A stretch of 64,000 nt of DNA from Erythrobacter mangrovi (GCF_013260645.1 NZ_CP053921.1:806001-870000), one strand, 5' to 3'. Shown: positions 40,784 through 56,226, counted from the stretch's first letter. The notes: a model not told the origin generated them from the letters alone. Translations and numbers: made by a program.

Positions 40784-41415
40784 TGAAGACGCGCGACCGC
40801 ATCGTCCTCACTGCGCGGCAGGTGTTCAACCGCGACGGCTATGGTGCGGTCACCACCGCTGCGCTGGCACAGGCCTGCGGCATCGCCGAGGGCAACCTCT
40901 GGTACCACTTCAAGACCAAGCGCGATCTGCTGTCCGCTATCGCCCAACAGTTTGCCGAAAACATCGAGCAACGCCTCAGGCGCAAGCCCGACCCGGGCGA
41001 TCCGCTCGGCTCCTATTGCGCTATGCTGGGCGACTTGATGCAGGAGCTGCGCGACTACCGCTTCCTTTACCGCGACCAACCACACTACGGCGAACATGTC
41101 GAACCGATCGCCAGCCGCGTCGCAGAGTGGCTGGTGCGGACCGAGGACAATATCGAGGCGCATTTCGGCGCGCTGGTCGATGCCGGGCTGCTGACTTGGC
41201 CGAAGGAGCGACTGCGCGACCTGGCGATCAATGCCACGATCATCCTGCGATACGGGCTGGAGCACCACGCCGAGCTGGGCCAGCCGCAAGGTGCGGTGCG
41301 CAAGACCCTGCTTCAGCAGTTCACGCTCCTTGAAGGGCAACTCGAGGAAGCCGCGCGAAGTGAGATCCGTGCGCAGATCGAGCGGATCGGGGCAGACCTG
41401 CGCGTTGCCGCCTAG
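40783..41415 (+). CDS. TetR-family regulator coupled to the P450
   Basis: A 210-aa TetR protein. RDRIVLTARQVFNRDGYGAV, TTAALAQACGIAEGNLWYHF and KTKRDLLSAIA are the HTH. The C-terminal part resembles TetR proteins sensing hydrophobic ligands. ATG 40783 overlaps the P450 stop by 1 nt (TGATG), so it is made with the enzyme and probably represses through the palindrome at 39491-39512. Its stop shares a CTAG overlap with the convergent MFS gene. Confidence 0.9.
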   Translation: MKTRDRIVLTARQVFNRDGYGAVTTAALAQACGIAEGNLWYHFKTKRDLLSAIAQQFAENIEQRLRRKPDPGDPLGSYCAMLGDLMQELRDYRFLYRDQPHYGEHVEPIASRVAEWLVRTEDNIEAHFGALVDAGLLTWPKERLRDLAINATIILRYGLEHHAELGQPQGAVRKTLLQQFTLLEGQLEEAARSEIRAQIERIGADLRVAA

Positions 41416-42647
41416 GTTTCGATCGTCCGGATCGGCGGAATCACCAGCAACCACCAAATTGCCCCTGCTATCGCCACGCCCGCGGCAATGCCGAAGGCGA
41501 GGCCGTATGAGCCCATCTGGTCGACGATGATCCCGGTGATCAGCGGCCCGACGATGCCCGAAGCATTGCCGATCGCATTCTGGATACCGACCCAGCCACC
41601 CGCCGCGCGCGGACCGGCAAAGATCTGCGCCACCGCAAACAGGTTGACCGAAACGAAGCCGGTTCCGATTCCGGCCACCGCCAGCCAGCAGGCGAGCGAC
41701 CAGGCATCCGACGCGAACCAGATCCCGGTGACGGCCACGCCGAGCAGCGCCTGCCCCGCGATCATCAGCCAGCGCCGCACTCGTGCCTCGTCGGCCCCGC
41801 GCGTTACCGCCATGTCGGACAGTCGTCCGACGACCAGCGCCGACACCCCTTGCGTTGTGAAGCTGAGCGTCGTCAGCAGCGTCATCTCGGCGATGGAGTA
41901 GCCCAAGGTCTTGGTGAGATAGAGCGGCAGCCAGGCGAGCAGGAAGTAGAAGCCGTAGTTCGACATGAAGTGCGCGACACCCATCGACCACAGCGTCGGG
42001 ATGGCAAAGAGACGCCGCATCGGCACCGGGTCGACCACCGGCGTGGTCACCCTGTCCGAACGCAGCGGGCCGCTGGCAAAGTGCCAGGGCACCAGCCACA
42101 GCAGTGTGACCAGGCCGAAGATCCAGAAGATCGGGCGCCACCCAAGCGCCTCCAGGATCGCACCGCCGGTCAACACGCCCACCGCGGGCCCGAATGCCAG
42201 CGCCGCGCCGATCAGCGCATTGGCGCTGCCGCGATGATGCGCCGGGACCTCCGCCGCGAAGATCTTCGAACTACCAGGGAAGGCGATGCTTTCGCCGAGG
42301 CCGAGCAGCAACCGCAGCACGACGAGCAACGCCAGACCATGCACGAAGCCGGTGAGCAGCGTCGCCAGCGCCCACAATGCGATGCCTGCGGCGAACATGC
42401 GATAGACACAGAAGCGATCGCACAGCCAGCCAACGAACAGGCACAGCGGCGCGTAGACCCAGAAGAAGGCGGAAACGGCAGTACCGAACTCGGTCGCGGT
42501 GAAGTCGAGCTCTTCGATCATCAGGGGCGCAGCAACCCCGATTGCCCCGCGATCGACGTAGTTCAGCAGCACCGACAGCGCGAGCAGCGCCACCACCCAA
42601 AACAGTCGCGTACCCGATACCCGCGCAGCTTCACCCGATGTTGCCAT
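41412..42647 (-). CDS. MFS transporter, anion/carboxylate type
   Basis: A 411-aa permease with 12 predicted helices. NYVDRGAIGVAAPLMIEELD and SAFFWVYAPLCLFVGWLCDR correspond to helices 1-2 and motif A of the anion:cation symporter group. LGLGESIAFPGSSKIFAAEVP and PIFWIFGLVTLLWLVPWHF are further ACS-like features. It probably takes up an organic acid or related compound, perhaps linked to the adjacent P450 cluster. AGGAGG lies 7 nt before the ATG. It ends in a CTAG stop overlap with the TetR gene. Confidence 0.88.
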   Translation of the reverse strand: MATSGEAARVSGTRLFWVVALLALSVLLNYVDRGAIGVAAPLMIEELDFTATEFGTAVSAFFWVYAPLCLFVGWLCDRFCVYRMFAAGIALWALATLLTGFVHGLALLVVLRLLLGLGESIAFPGSSKIFAAEVPAHHRGSANALIGAALAFGPAVGVLTGGAILEALGWRPIFWIFGLVTLLWLVPWHFASGPLRSDRVTTPVVDPVPMRRLFAIPTLWSMGVAHFMSNYGFYFLLAWLPLYLTKTLGYSIAEMTLLTTLSFTTQGVSALVVGRLSDMAVTRGADEARVRRWLMIAGQALLGVAVTGIWFASDAWSLACWLAVAGIGTGFVSVNLFAVAQIFAGPRAAGGWVGIQNAIGNASGIVGPLITGIIVDQMGSYGLAFGIAAGVAIAGAIWWLLVIPPIRTIET

Positions 42648-42709
42648 GCTTCCCCTCCTGACCTTCCCCCCTGCATATCACGCGAGAGAGCGGCGGCGAG
42701 GCGATAATT

Positions 42710-43531
42710 TCAGCTGCTAGTAGGTCGCACTTCTGGGTTCCGCTGTGCGTCAAGCGCGACAACCAGCTCCGCGGGTGCCTGCGCGAGCATCGCACAGCTT
42801 ATCCGTTGATAATGCGCGACAAATCGGCCTAGACTGGTCCTATCCATGGCGCGGTCGGCCAACGCCGCTTCCTGTTCGGCCCGCCAGGTTTCGACCACGG
42901 CAAAATCCGGTGCCTTGAGGAATATCCGCAAGTCGAGCCGCGCAAACAGCGTCGCATATCCCCCAGCCAACTGGTCGTTTGCCCAGCGCCGCCAGACGCC
43001 ATCGGGGTCCTCGTCTCGCTCTAGCGCATTGATCGGTTCGTTCAGGGCATCCCAATCCTGCGGCTTAGCGCCGATGCACCAGCCCTCTAGCAGGATCACT
43101 TCGAAAGGCGGAGCGACGCTACGCGGCTCGCCGCGATCATCGCTGGCCTTGTCGAAACTCGGCAAGGTAACCGTTGGTCCGTCGCCCAAAAGCGCATCAA
43201 GCGCAGTTTCCAGCAGCCGCAGATCGTGGGTGCCGGGAACTCCGCGCGTGACGCACAAGGGATGAACGCTTTGCGCCAGCCCTGCGCGTTCCGCCTTGGT
43301 GAGGTAGAAATCATCGAGCGACAGCACCGCTGTTGGCAAGCCGCGCTGCTCCAGCTGCTCGGCGAGCCGCCGCACCAGGGTGGTCTTACCCGAGCCTTGC
43401 GCGCCTGCGATCCCCACCAGGACCGCATGGCCGGCTCGCCGGCGACGGGTGGCGATGGCATCGACCAGCGTCATGTCGGCGGCGGACCAGTCCGCATATG
43501 CTCCGGACTGGCGCTCGCCTGCTATTCCCAT
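42710..43531 (-). CDS. P-loop kinase, plant-type glycerate-kinase-like
   Basis: A 273-aa kinase of the uridine-kinase/GLYK group. Walker A is GAQGSGKTT (43-51), [13 protein letters not shown] the next conserved segment and [15 protein letters not shown] the lid/substrate-side motif. PRVTHKG-like [12 protein letters not shown] is the GLYK signature. It may phosphorylate D-glycerate, but yeast relatives are of unknown role. The ATG at 43531 overlaps guaA by 10 nt. ATG 43474 is an alternative. Co-transcribed with guaA. Confidence 0.82.
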   Translation of the reverse strand: MGIAGERQSGAYADWSAADMTLVDAIATRRRRAGHAVLVGIAGAQGSGKTTLVRRLAEQLEQRGLPTAVLSLDDFYLTKAERAGLAQSVHPLCVTRGVPGTHDLRLLETALDALLGDGPTVTLPSFDKASDDRGEPRSVAPPFEVILLEGWCIGAKPQDWDALNEPINALERDEDPDGVWRRWANDQLAGGYATLFARLDLRIFLKAPDFAVVETWRAEQEAALADRAMDRTSLGRFVAHYQRISCAMLAQAPAELVVALDAQRNPEVRPTSS

Positions 43532-45096
43532 TCGATGGTGCCCGGCGGCTTCGACGTATAGTCGTAGACCACGCGGTTGATGCCCTTGACCTCATTGATG
43601 ATGCGGGTGGCGCAACGGCTGAGGAACTGCGCATCGAAAGGATAAATGTCCGCGGTCATGCCGTCGGTGCTGGTCACCGCGCGCAGGCCGCAGACGCTGT
43701 CATAGGTACGATAATCGCCCATCACGCCCACGGTCTTGACCGGCAGCAGCACCGCGAAGGCCTGCCAGATCGCATCGTAGAGGCCCGCATTGCGGATTTC
43801 CTCGAGGTAGATCGCATCGGCCTTGCGCAGGATGTCGCAGCGTTCCTTGGTCACCTCGCCCGGGATGCGGATGGCGAGGCCCGGACCTGGGAATGGGTGG
43901 CGGCCGACGAAGACCTCGGGCAGGCCGAGCTCGCGGCCAAGCGCGCGGACCTCGTCCTTGAACAGCTCGCGCAGCGGCTCAACCAGCTTCATGTTCATCC
44001 GTTCGGGCAGGCCACCGACATTATGGTGGCTCTTGATCGTGACCGAAGGCCCGCCGGTGAAGCTGACGCTTTCGATCACGTCAGGGTAGAGCGTGCCCTG
44101 GGCCAGGAAGTCGGCCCCGCCGATCTTCTTCGCCTCTGCCTCGAACACGTCGATGAAGGTCTTGCCGATGAACTTGCGCTTCTTCTCCGGATCGGTTTCG
44201 CCTTCGAGGCCGGAGAGGAACAGCTGTTCGGCATCCACATGGACCAGCGGGATGTTGTAGTGATCGCGGAAGAGGGTGACGACCTGCTCGGCCTCGTTCA
44301 TCCGCATCAACCCGTGGTCGACGAAGACGCAGGTCAGCTGGTCGCCGATGGCTTCGTGAATCAGCACCGCGGCGACGGCACTGTCGACCCCGCCCGACAG
44401 GCCGCAGATGACCTTGCCGTCACCCACCTGAGCGCGGATTTCCTCGATCTTGGTTTTGCGGAACTCGGCCATGGTCCAATCGCCCGCGAGGCCGCAGACG
44501 TGGCGCACGAAATTGGCGAGCAGCTTGCCGCCATCGGGCGTATGGACCACCTCGGGGTGGAACTGCGTCCCGTAGAACTTGCGCTCCTCGTCGGCGATGA
44601 CCGCGAAGGGTGCGCCGTCCGACGTGGCGACGATTTCGAAGCCGGGGGCGAACTGGGTGACCTTGTCGCCGTGGCTCATCCACACTTGGTGCCGCTCACC
44701 GACCTGCCACAAGCCGTCGAACAGTGCGCAGCTCTTGGTCACGGTGATATAGGCACGGCCGAATTCGCCATCCCATTCACCGTCCTTGCCCGGTTCGACG
44801 CGCCCACCAAGCTGGTGGCTCATGACCTGCTGGCCGTAACAGATACCAAGGATCGGCACGCCGGCTTCGAACAGCATCTCGGGCGCGCGCGGGCTACCCT
44901 CCTCAGGCACGCCGGCCGGCGAGCCGGACAGGATGATCCCCTTGGGCTTGAGCCGGTGGAAAGCTTCTTCCGCCATGGTGAAAGGGGCGATCTCGGAATA
45001 GACTCCCGCCTCGCGCACGCGGCGCGCAATAAGCTGGGTAACCTGGCTGCCGAAATCGACGATGAGGATGGAATCGGGAAGGTGCGCGTCGTCCAT
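43522..45096 (-). CDS. guaA: GMP synthase (glutamine-hydrolysing)
   Basis: A 524-aa enzyme converting XMP to GMP. The amidotransferase half has [25 protein letters not shown] and LGICYGQQ with the nucleophile Cys, then QFHPEVVHT with the catalytic His. The synthetase half has [14 protein letters not shown] (PP-loop) and the C-terminal dimer domain ends PPGTIEWE. Leader 45097-45254 holds a hairpin abutting the ATG, an inverted repeat and a promoter, so control is likely at both transcription and translation. Confidence 0.97.
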   Translation of the reverse strand: MDDAHLPDSILIVDFGSQVTQLIARRVREAGVYSEIAPFTMAEEAFHRLKPKGIILSGSPAGVPEEGSPRAPEMLFEAGVPILGICYGQQVMSHQLGGRVEPGKDGEWDGEFGRAYITVTKSCALFDGLWQVGERHQVWMSHGDKVTQFAPGFEIVATSDGAPFAVIADEERKFYGTQFHPEVVHTPDGGKLLANFVRHVCGLAGDWTMAEFRKTKIEEIRAQVGDGKVICGLSGGVDSAVAAVLIHEAIGDQLTCVFVDHGLMRMNEAEQVVTLFRDHYNIPLVHVDAEQLFLSGLEGETDPEKKRKFIGKTFIDVFEAEAKKIGGADFLAQGTLYPDVIESVSFTGGPSVTIKSHHNVGGLPERMNMKLVEPLRELFKDEVRALGRELGLPEVFVGRHPFPGPGLAIRIPGEVTKERCDILRKADAIYLEEIRNAGLYDAIWQAFAVLLPVKTVGVMGDYRTYDSVCGLRAVTSTDGMTADIYPFDAQFLSRCATRIINEVKGINRVVYDYTSKPPGTIEWE

Positions 45097-45116
45097 GGCG
45101 CCCCGTTAGGGGCACC
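45097..45116 (-). promoter_or_regulatory. hairpin directly abutting the guaA start codon
   Basis: On the minus strand GGTGCCCC pairs with GGGGCGCC around TAAC (8 bp, one G-U). It ends at the base before ATG 45096. The only purine-rich candidate for a ribosome site, GGGG, is in the 3' arm. Confidence 0.5.
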
Positions 45117-45202
45117 GAGCCGCTGCTGTCCAGCGTTGGCGCTTGCCAGCGGCGAATAGACCCAGGCTGTGCGCCAAAATGCAGGGGAATGCGGCTCACA
45201 AC

Positions 45203-45254
45203 TGTTGCATGAAACGCAACACTTTTCGATATTTTCTCACTTTTGTTCGCGCAA
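45203..45254 (-). promoter_or_regulatory. guaA promoter with an operator-like repeat at the start point
   Basis: Minus strand TTGCGC (45254-45249) and TATCGA (45231-45226) are separated by 17 bp. A 6-bp inverted repeat TGTTGC-N7-GCAACA (45203-45221) overlaps the expected transcription start, a typical repressor position. It would leave a leader of about 120 nt. The rest of the 45097-45565 gap (469 nt) shows no other recognisable element. Confidence 0.45.
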
Positions 45255-45565
45255 CGGAAATAATATTTCACGCCTCAGACGGACGTTGTCGCCTCCTCCC
45301 AGGACAGCGTTCGCCAAGACAGTCGGGCCCACGTACCCCCATGCGTCCGCCCGCACTGGCCTTCCTTGCCCCCGCGGTCCGCCCCTAGAGGCCCGCCGTC
45401 CGGACAAGGCGATATGGCAGCGAGTAGAGACGCGGCTGCCGGTTCACCTCTCCCCTCCCCCCCCGAACCGGCACCGCGTCTCGAACTCCCGCCAGGCTCC
45501 CACGGGTGCGCAGTTCAACCGCGCCTCGCAGGAGACTGCGGGCAAAACTAGGAAAGGACCGAGCC

Positions 45566-45652
45566 ATGGCTCTCATAGTGAACCGCCTGATCGTGCTGGT
45601 TCTTGCAACCGGCCTCAGCACCCTGATGCTGGGCCACACGATCGTCGCTTGA
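45566..45652 (+). CDS. 28-aa single-helix membrane micropeptide
   Basis: ATG 45566 is preceded by AAAGGA at about 8 nt. The 28 residues begin MALIVNRLIVLVLATGLSTL and finish with LGHTIVA and a stop. The middle is one hydrophobic transmembrane stretch. The ribosome site and pure hydrophobic content argue for a real small gene. No family recognised. It ends 15 nt before the stop of the leftward acyl-CoA synthetase gene (convergent). Confidence 0.5.
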   Translation: MALIVNRLIVLVLATGLSTLMLGHTIVA

Positions 45653-45667
45653 TCGGGTAAATGCCCG

Positions 45668-47236
45668 CTAGTCGGGTAGCCCCAGTCGCGCCGCCATATC
45701 GCGCAACTCCGTCTTGAGGAGCTTGCCGATATGGCTGCGTGGCATCTCTTCGATGGCATGCAGCTGCGCGAGCCGCTGGGTCTTGCCCAGTCGCGCATTG
45801 ACCGCTGCGCGAATGTCCTCGCAATCGCGCGCAGGGTTTTTCAGCGTAACGAAGCCGACCGGGGTCTCGCCCCAGCGTTCCGACGGGACGCCGATTACTG
45901 CCGCTTCGACCACATCGTCTTCCTTGGCGAGTTCGTCCTCGAGATCGACCGGGAAGATGTTGAAGCCGCCCGAAATGATCATGTCCTTGGCACGCCCGAC
46001 CAGCTCGACGAAGCCCTCTGCGTCGACCCGTCCGATGTCGCCCATCCGCTGCCACACCTCACCGGTTTCGGGATCGGTCCAGTAGCCTTCGCGCGTCTTG
46101 TCGGGCTGGTTCTTGTAGCCGATCATCATCGTCTGACTGCGTCCGATGAGATTGCCCGGTGTCCCCGGTGGAACCGCGCGGTCCTCGTCATCGAGCACCT
46201 TGAGCTCGCTGCCCGGCGCGGGCCGCCCGACAGTATGCAGCTTGTCGGGGAACTTGTGCGCCTCGAGCAGGCAGACCACCCCGCCTTCGGTCATCGAATA
46301 GATCTCGATCAGCGCACCCGGCATCCGATCGAGTACCTCGCGCTTGAGGTCGGCCGGGAATGGTGCGGAAGTGCAATATTTGAGCTGGAGCGCCGAGAGG
46401 TCGAACTCGTCGAAGCGCGGTTCCTGCATCAGCCGGCGGTATTGGACCGGCACCAGCATGGTCACCGTCGTGCGGTCTTGCTGCGCAAATTCGAGCCAGC
46501 GCAGCACATCGAACTTGCGCATCACCCGCACCATCCCGCCGGCCAGCAGCGGCGGAAGGAATGCGACCATGGTGGTGTTCGAATAGAGGGGGGTCGAGGC
46601 AAGGCTGCGCACCGGCATGCCGGCTTCGAGCCAGCTCGCCGCGCTGGTCGCGAACTGGCGCCAGCGCATCTGGTGCGAATGGACGATGCCCTTGGGAATG
46701 CCCGTGGTGCCTGACGAATAGATGATGTTGAACGGGTCCTTTGGGCCCGGCACGAACTTGGGTGCACGCGTGCCCTCAGGCGCCATCCAGCCATCGAGAT
46801 CTTCGTCGAGCACGATCCGGGTCATCCCGGGAAAGCAATCCTCGCCCAGCTCGGTCAGTTTGGCGCGGTCGATGAAGATGTGTTTCGCCCCAGAATCGCT
46901 GGCCATGCCGGCAAGCTGTTCCGGACTGGCGCTGGTCGTCAGCGGCGCCGCAACCCCGCCGGCGCGAACCGCGGCAAGAAACACCAGCGCATAGGGAATC
47001 GAGGAATAGCCGAGGATCGCCACCGACTGGCCGCGTTGTAGGCCATCCTCGACCAGGCGCGCAGCAATGCGTTCGACCAGGTCACCCAGTTCAGTCCAGG
47101 TAATCTCCCCGGTGTCATCGCGCATGGCCGCCTGGTCACCCAGAGCAACGGCGTTTGCAGCGAGGATTGCGGAAAAATCGCCAAAGGGTTCGGCAAGGGC
47201 GATTTGCGGTGCGGCGGCTGTCAGTGTTTCTCCCAT
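45668..47236 (-). CDS. AMP-dependent acyl-CoA synthetase
   Basis: A 522-aa adenylate-forming enzyme activating a carboxylic acid to acyl-CoA. The P-loop YSSGTTGIPKGIVHSH is intact, with SMTEGGVVC (A5-like), GDIGRVDAEGFVELVGR and the C-terminal GKLLKTELRD (Lys). N-terminal GEITWTELGDLVERIAARL is normal. Substrate (fatty or aromatic acid) is uncertain. Divergent from the PIG-L gene over 133 nt. Confidence 0.92.
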   Translation of the reverse strand: MGETLTAAAPQIALAEPFGDFSAILAANAVALGDQAAMRDDTGEITWTELGDLVERIAARLVEDGLQRGQSVAILGYSSIPYALVFLAAVRAGGVAAPLTTSASPEQLAGMASDSGAKHIFIDRAKLTELGEDCFPGMTRIVLDEDLDGWMAPEGTRAPKFVPGPKDPFNIIYSSGTTGIPKGIVHSHQMRWRQFATSAASWLEAGMPVRSLASTPLYSNTTMVAFLPPLLAGGMVRVMRKFDVLRWLEFAQQDRTTVTMLVPVQYRRLMQEPRFDEFDLSALQLKYCTSAPFPADLKREVLDRMPGALIEIYSMTEGGVVCLLEAHKFPDKLHTVGRPAPGSELKVLDDEDRAVPPGTPGNLIGRSQTMMIGYKNQPDKTREGYWTDPETGEVWQRMGDIGRVDAEGFVELVGRAKDMIISGGFNIFPVDLEDELAKEDDVVEAAVIGVPSERWGETPVGFVTLKNPARDCEDIRAAVNARLGKTQRLAQLHAIEEMPRSHIGKLLKTELRDMAARLGLPD

Positions 47237-47369
47237 GCCCTTATCCTTAGGGGTCGCGTGGCGCTTGTCGAGAGGCCAATCGCGATGCAGCGAAGGTCAC
47301 TGGCATGTCGGCTAGTTCCACCCTACGCTTCGCCCATCGAATGACCGGACGAGGAGAGAAACCCGAACC

Positions 47370-48173
47370 ATGCGCCTGCTGCCCGTTTTCGCGCTGGCTT
47401 TGACTGCCGGCACTACGATGCTCCATGCGGAGGATGCTGCACCGCCACGCATTCTCGCGGTGTTCGCCCATCCCGATGACGAGACCGTTGCCGCCCCCGC
47501 GCTGGCCGATGCGGCGAGCCGCGGGGCACATGTCCGCATAGCCTACGCAACGCAGGGGGACCTTTCCGCGCCGGAAACGACACTTGCTCCCGGGCCGGAA
47601 ATCGCTGCCGTGCGCAGCGAGGAAGCGCGATGCGCATCGCGTGCGCTCGGGCTGACCGAGCCGGCGTTGCTCGATTTCGGCGATGGTCAGCTTGGCGCCG
47701 TCGCCCGCCCGCCCTGGGCGCCGCTGCGCAGCCTCCAGGAGCGCCTTGCCGCGCTGGTTGAGGAAGAACGACCTGACATCGTCATCACCTGGGGACCCGA
47801 TGGCGGTTATGGCCATCCCGACCACCGGCTAGTGGGCGCAGTGGTCAGCCAGATCGTCGCCGCGCAGAAAACGGACCGCCCACTCTTGCTCTATCCGGCG
47901 ATGGCGAGCGGCACACTGCCGCCGGTCCCCGAACTGGTTGCGATGGGATGGGCCGAGACCGCACCGGACCTGCTCACCGTGCGCGCCCGCTTCTCTCCCG
48001 ACTCCGTCGACGCCGCGACGGAAGCCTTTGTGTGCCACGCCAGTCAATATGACACGGCCACGCGCGACACGCTGGTACCCGCTCTTAGTGCCAGCGTCTG
48101 GCTGGGCGGCGTACCCTTCCGCCCCGCGCTCGATCCGGCACGGGGGGAGGACCTGCTAGCACTGGAGCGCTAG
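47370..48173 (+). CDS. PIG-L family deacetylase, exported
   Basis: A 267-aa LmbE/PIG-L protein with signal peptide LLPVFALALTAGTTMLHAED. VFAHPDDETVA carries the zinc-ligand AHPDDE and YGHPDHRLVG the second His motif. Members hydrolyse N-acetyl groups of sugars or similar amides; export suggests a periplasmic substrate. Its TAG stop shares a CTAG overlap with the stop of the convergent peptidase gene. Confidence 0.88.
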   Translation: MRLLPVFALALTAGTTMLHAEDAAPPRILAVFAHPDDETVAAPALADAASRGAHVRIAYATQGDLSAPETTLAPGPEIAAVRSEEARCASRALGLTEPALLDFGDGQLGAVARPPWAPLRSLQERLAALVEEERPDIVITWGPDGGYGHPDHRLVGAVVSQIVAAQKTDRPLLLYPAMASGTLPPVPELVAMGWAETAPDLLTVRARFSPDSVDAATEAFVCHASQYDTATRDTLVPALSASVWLGGVPFRPALDPARGEDLLALER

Positions 48174-49591
48174 TTCGCGAGCGTCTTCACCAGGTCGAAG
48201 AGGTAATCGCGCGCGGTATAGACCCCGCGAATGTTGAGCCTTTCATTGAGCCCATGCACGCCATTGCCGTCCGGGTCACCCCAGGCGCTCGGCACACCAT
48301 AGGTCGGTATCCCCGCACCGCCGGTGTAGACTCCGTCGGTTGCCCCGGTCGACATCGCCGGCAACACCGGAACGCCGGGGAAGTGCTTTGCGGCGAGCTT
48401 CTCCATCGGGCCGATCAGCTTGGGATCGAGCGGCGGGTTCACCGCCAGCGGCTTGTCTGTGCGGGCGAAGGCGATCGAGATGCCATCGTCGCCGATAACC
48501 CGTGCGAGTTCATCCTTGATTTCCGCCGGGGTGTGGCCAGGGAAGATGCGGCAATTGACGTTGGCTTCGACCCGCTGCGGCAGCGCATTGGGCGCATGGC
48601 CGCCGTCGATCAGCGTCGCGACGCAGGTCGTGCGCAGGAGCGAGTGGAGCATCTTGTCCTTGTCGACCACCGCCAGGGCCTCGGCATCGCCGATATTGGC
48701 CACCAGTGCCGCCATCGCCCTGCCTGTTTCATCGGGGCGCATCGCCGAAGCCTTGGTGAAGAAGGCGCGGGTGGTATCGTTGAACTCCGCCGGGAACTCA
48801 TGGGCAGCGATCTTCGAGAGCGCGGCGGACATGCGGTAGATCGCATTGTCGCGAACCGGCTGCGAACTGTGGCCGCCGGGGTTGGTCGTCACCAGCTTGT
48901 AGTCCTGGTAGACCTTCTCTCCCACCTGGATCGTCTGGACGAGCAGGTTCCCTTTGCCGTCGGTGCGCCCCCCGCCACCTTCGTTGAGCGCGAACTCGGC
49001 ATCGATCAGGTCGCGCTTCTCGGTCGACAGGTATTGTGCGCCGTTGAAGGCCGTGTCGGTCTCTTCGCCGCAGGTCAGCGCCATCTTCACGGTGCGCTTG
49101 GGGTGGTAGCCATCCTGCGCGAAACGGACCAACGTATCGGCCCAGACGGCAGACATGAATTTGTCGTCGGCCACGCCGCGCGCATAGTAATAGCCGTTTT
49201 CCTCGATCAGCTTGAAGGGTTCGCGCACCCAATCCTCGCGCTTGGCCTCGACCACGTCGATGTGGCCGAGCAGGAGCATCGGCTTGAGCGTCTTGGACTT
49301 GCCCGGCCAGACCACCACGATGCCCCCGTCTTTCGGATGCTCGGGAACCGAGAACAGCGTGATGGCAGACTTGGGCACGCCTGCTGCCTCAAGCCGCGCT
49401 GCCAATTGCGCCGAGGCCTGCGTGCACGACCCGTTGGTGACCGTGGTGTCGGTTTCCACCAGTTCCTTGTAAAGGCCGAAGAACTGCTGCTGGTCGGGCC
49501 GCAGTGGCCCCATCGGCTCGATCGCCATTTGTGCACTTGCCGGTGCAGCGAGTGCCAACACCGCTGCCGAAGCCAGGATACGTCCGATCAT
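48170..49591 (-). CDS. exported M20-family metallopeptidase (copy 1)
   Basis: A 473-aa peptidase with signal peptide [28 protein letters not shown] (zinc His/Asp), YARGVADDKF (bridging Asp), TCGEETDTAFNG (catalytic Glu), NEGGGG and GVHGLNERL (C-terminal His) complete the di-zinc set. Extracytoplasmic carboxypeptidase or dipeptidase role is likely. It follows its paralogue (49649-51055) by 57 nt and probably shares a transcript with sdaA. Confidence 0.92.
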   Translation of the reverse strand: MIGRILASAAVLALAAPASAQMAIEPMGPLRPDQQQFFGLYKELVETDTTVTNGSCTQASAQLAARLEAAGVPKSAITLFSVPEHPKDGGIVVVWPGKSKTLKPMLLLGHIDVVEAKREDWVREPFKLIEENGYYYARGVADDKFMSAVWADTLVRFAQDGYHPKRTVKMALTCGEETDTAFNGAQYLSTEKRDLIDAEFALNEGGGGRTDGKGNLLVQTIQVGEKVYQDYKLVTTNPGGHSSQPVRDNAIYRMSAALSKIAAHEFPAEFNDTTRAFFTKASAMRPDETGRAMAALVANIGDAEALAVVDKDKMLHSLLRTTCVATLIDGGHAPNALPQRVEANVNCRIFPGHTPAEIKDELARVIGDDGISIAFARTDKPLAVNPPLDPKLIGPMEKLAAKHFPGVPVLPAMSTGATDGVYTGGAGIPTYGVPSAWGDPDGNGVHGLNERLNIRGVYTARDYLFDLVKTLAN

Positions 49592-49648
49592 TCCAATCCC
49601 CCAAGGTTATGCACGCACCGTTCCATGCGGCGCTAACAAGGTCGAGTC

Positions 49649-55137
<5,489 letters not shown>

Positions 55138-55155
55138 CATGACAAGGGGCACGGC

Positions 55156-56226
55156 ATGACGAAGAAGGAGCAGGCGGCACCGATAGAGCAGGGCGGCTTC
55201 CTGCTGTTTCTTGCCTTGGTCACCATCGCACTGGTGGTGGTCGTACTGCCCTTCACCCAACCCCTGCTGTGGGCCGCGCTGGCGGCGATCATGTTCCAGC
55301 CGCTATTCCGCTGGTTCCTGGCACGTATGCCGGGGAAGGACAGCGGCGCTGCACTGGCCACGCTGGGAGTGATCACCGTCGCGGTGATCCTGCCTGCGTT
55401 CCTGATCGGCAGCGCAGTGGTCAACGAGGCCGCGGGGTTGGTGGTCGCCTTCCAGGAAGGCCGGATCAATGTCGCCGACTGGTTCGATCAGATTATCGCA
55501 GCGCTGCCAGACAATATCAGAAGTTCGCTCGACGCATCGGGCTGGAGCGACCTCGAGAAACTGCAGCAGCGCGCGCAGGAGTTCGCGCAAGCCAGCCTCG
55601 GGCTGATCGCGGCGCAGGCCCTTGCCATCGGCGGCAGCGTCTTCGGCTTCGTGCTCTCTTTCGGTATCGCGCTCTATGCCAGCTTTTTCCTGCTGCGCGA
55701 CGGGCGCGGTATCGGCGAAGCTATGCTTTCCGCCCTCCCCTTTGAACGCGCTGTGGCAGATCGCCTTGCCGAACGATTCCTTGGCATCGTGCGGGCAACA
55801 ATCAAGGGTTCCGTGGTCGTCGGGCTGGTACAGGGCGCATTGGGCGCGATAACCTTCTGGATCGCCGGCGTTCCCTCGGTGCTGCTGCTCGGCGTGATCA
55901 TGGCAATCGCCTCGCTTTTGCCAGCCATCGGCCCGGCAATCGTATGGGTACCTGCGGCGATCTACCTGCTTGCCACAGGCGCCATCTGGCAGGGGCTGGT
56001 GGTAATCGTTTCGGGTGTGGCGGTGATCGGTATGGCCGACAATGTCCTGCGTCCGATCCTGGTAGGGCGTGATACTGGGATTCCCGACTGGTTGATCCTG
56101 GTCACCACGCTTGGCGGCATTGCCCTTATGGGCCTCTCGGGTATCGTCGTCGGACCGCTTGTCGCAGGGCTTTTCCTCGCCGGATGGGGCATCCTTCGGG
56201 AGCAGAGGGAAGTCACCGCTTCCTAG
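55156..56226 (+). CDS. AI-2E/PerM-family transporter
   Basis: A 356-aa membrane protein with ~8 helices in the usual pattern. GFLLFLALVTIALVVVVLPF, the conserved DNVLRPILVGRDTGIPDWLI near the end, and IAQAL/GVPSVLLLGVIMAIASLLPAIGP are AI-2E family signatures. Some relatives export autoinducer-2 or are Na+/H+ antiporters; most are of unknown role. AAGGGG lies 7 nt before the ATG. It shares a CTAG stop overlap with the glycosyltransferase. Confidence 0.88.
   Translation: MTKKEQAAPIEQGGFLLFLALVTIALVVVVLPFTQPLLWAALAAIMFQPLFRWFLARMPGKDSGAALATLGVITVAVILPAFLIGSAVVNEAAGLVVAFQEGRINVADWFDQIIAALPDNIRSSLDASGWSDLEKLQQRAQEFAQASLGLIAAQALAIGGSVFGFVLSFGIALYASFFLLRDGRGIGEAMLSALPFERAVADRLAERFLGIVRATIKGSVVVGLVQGALGAITFWIAGVPSVLLLGVIMAIASLLPAIGPAIVWVPAAIYLLATGAIWQGLVVIVSGVAVIGMADNVLRPILVGRDTGIPDWLILVTTLGGIALMGLSGIVVGPLVAGLFLAGWGILREQREVTAS

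Noticed and set aside
45097..45260. Guanine riboswitch ahead of guaA
   Set aside because: The conserved three-way-junction core and loop sequences of purine riboswitches are not present; only a local hairpin and an inverted repeat are seen.
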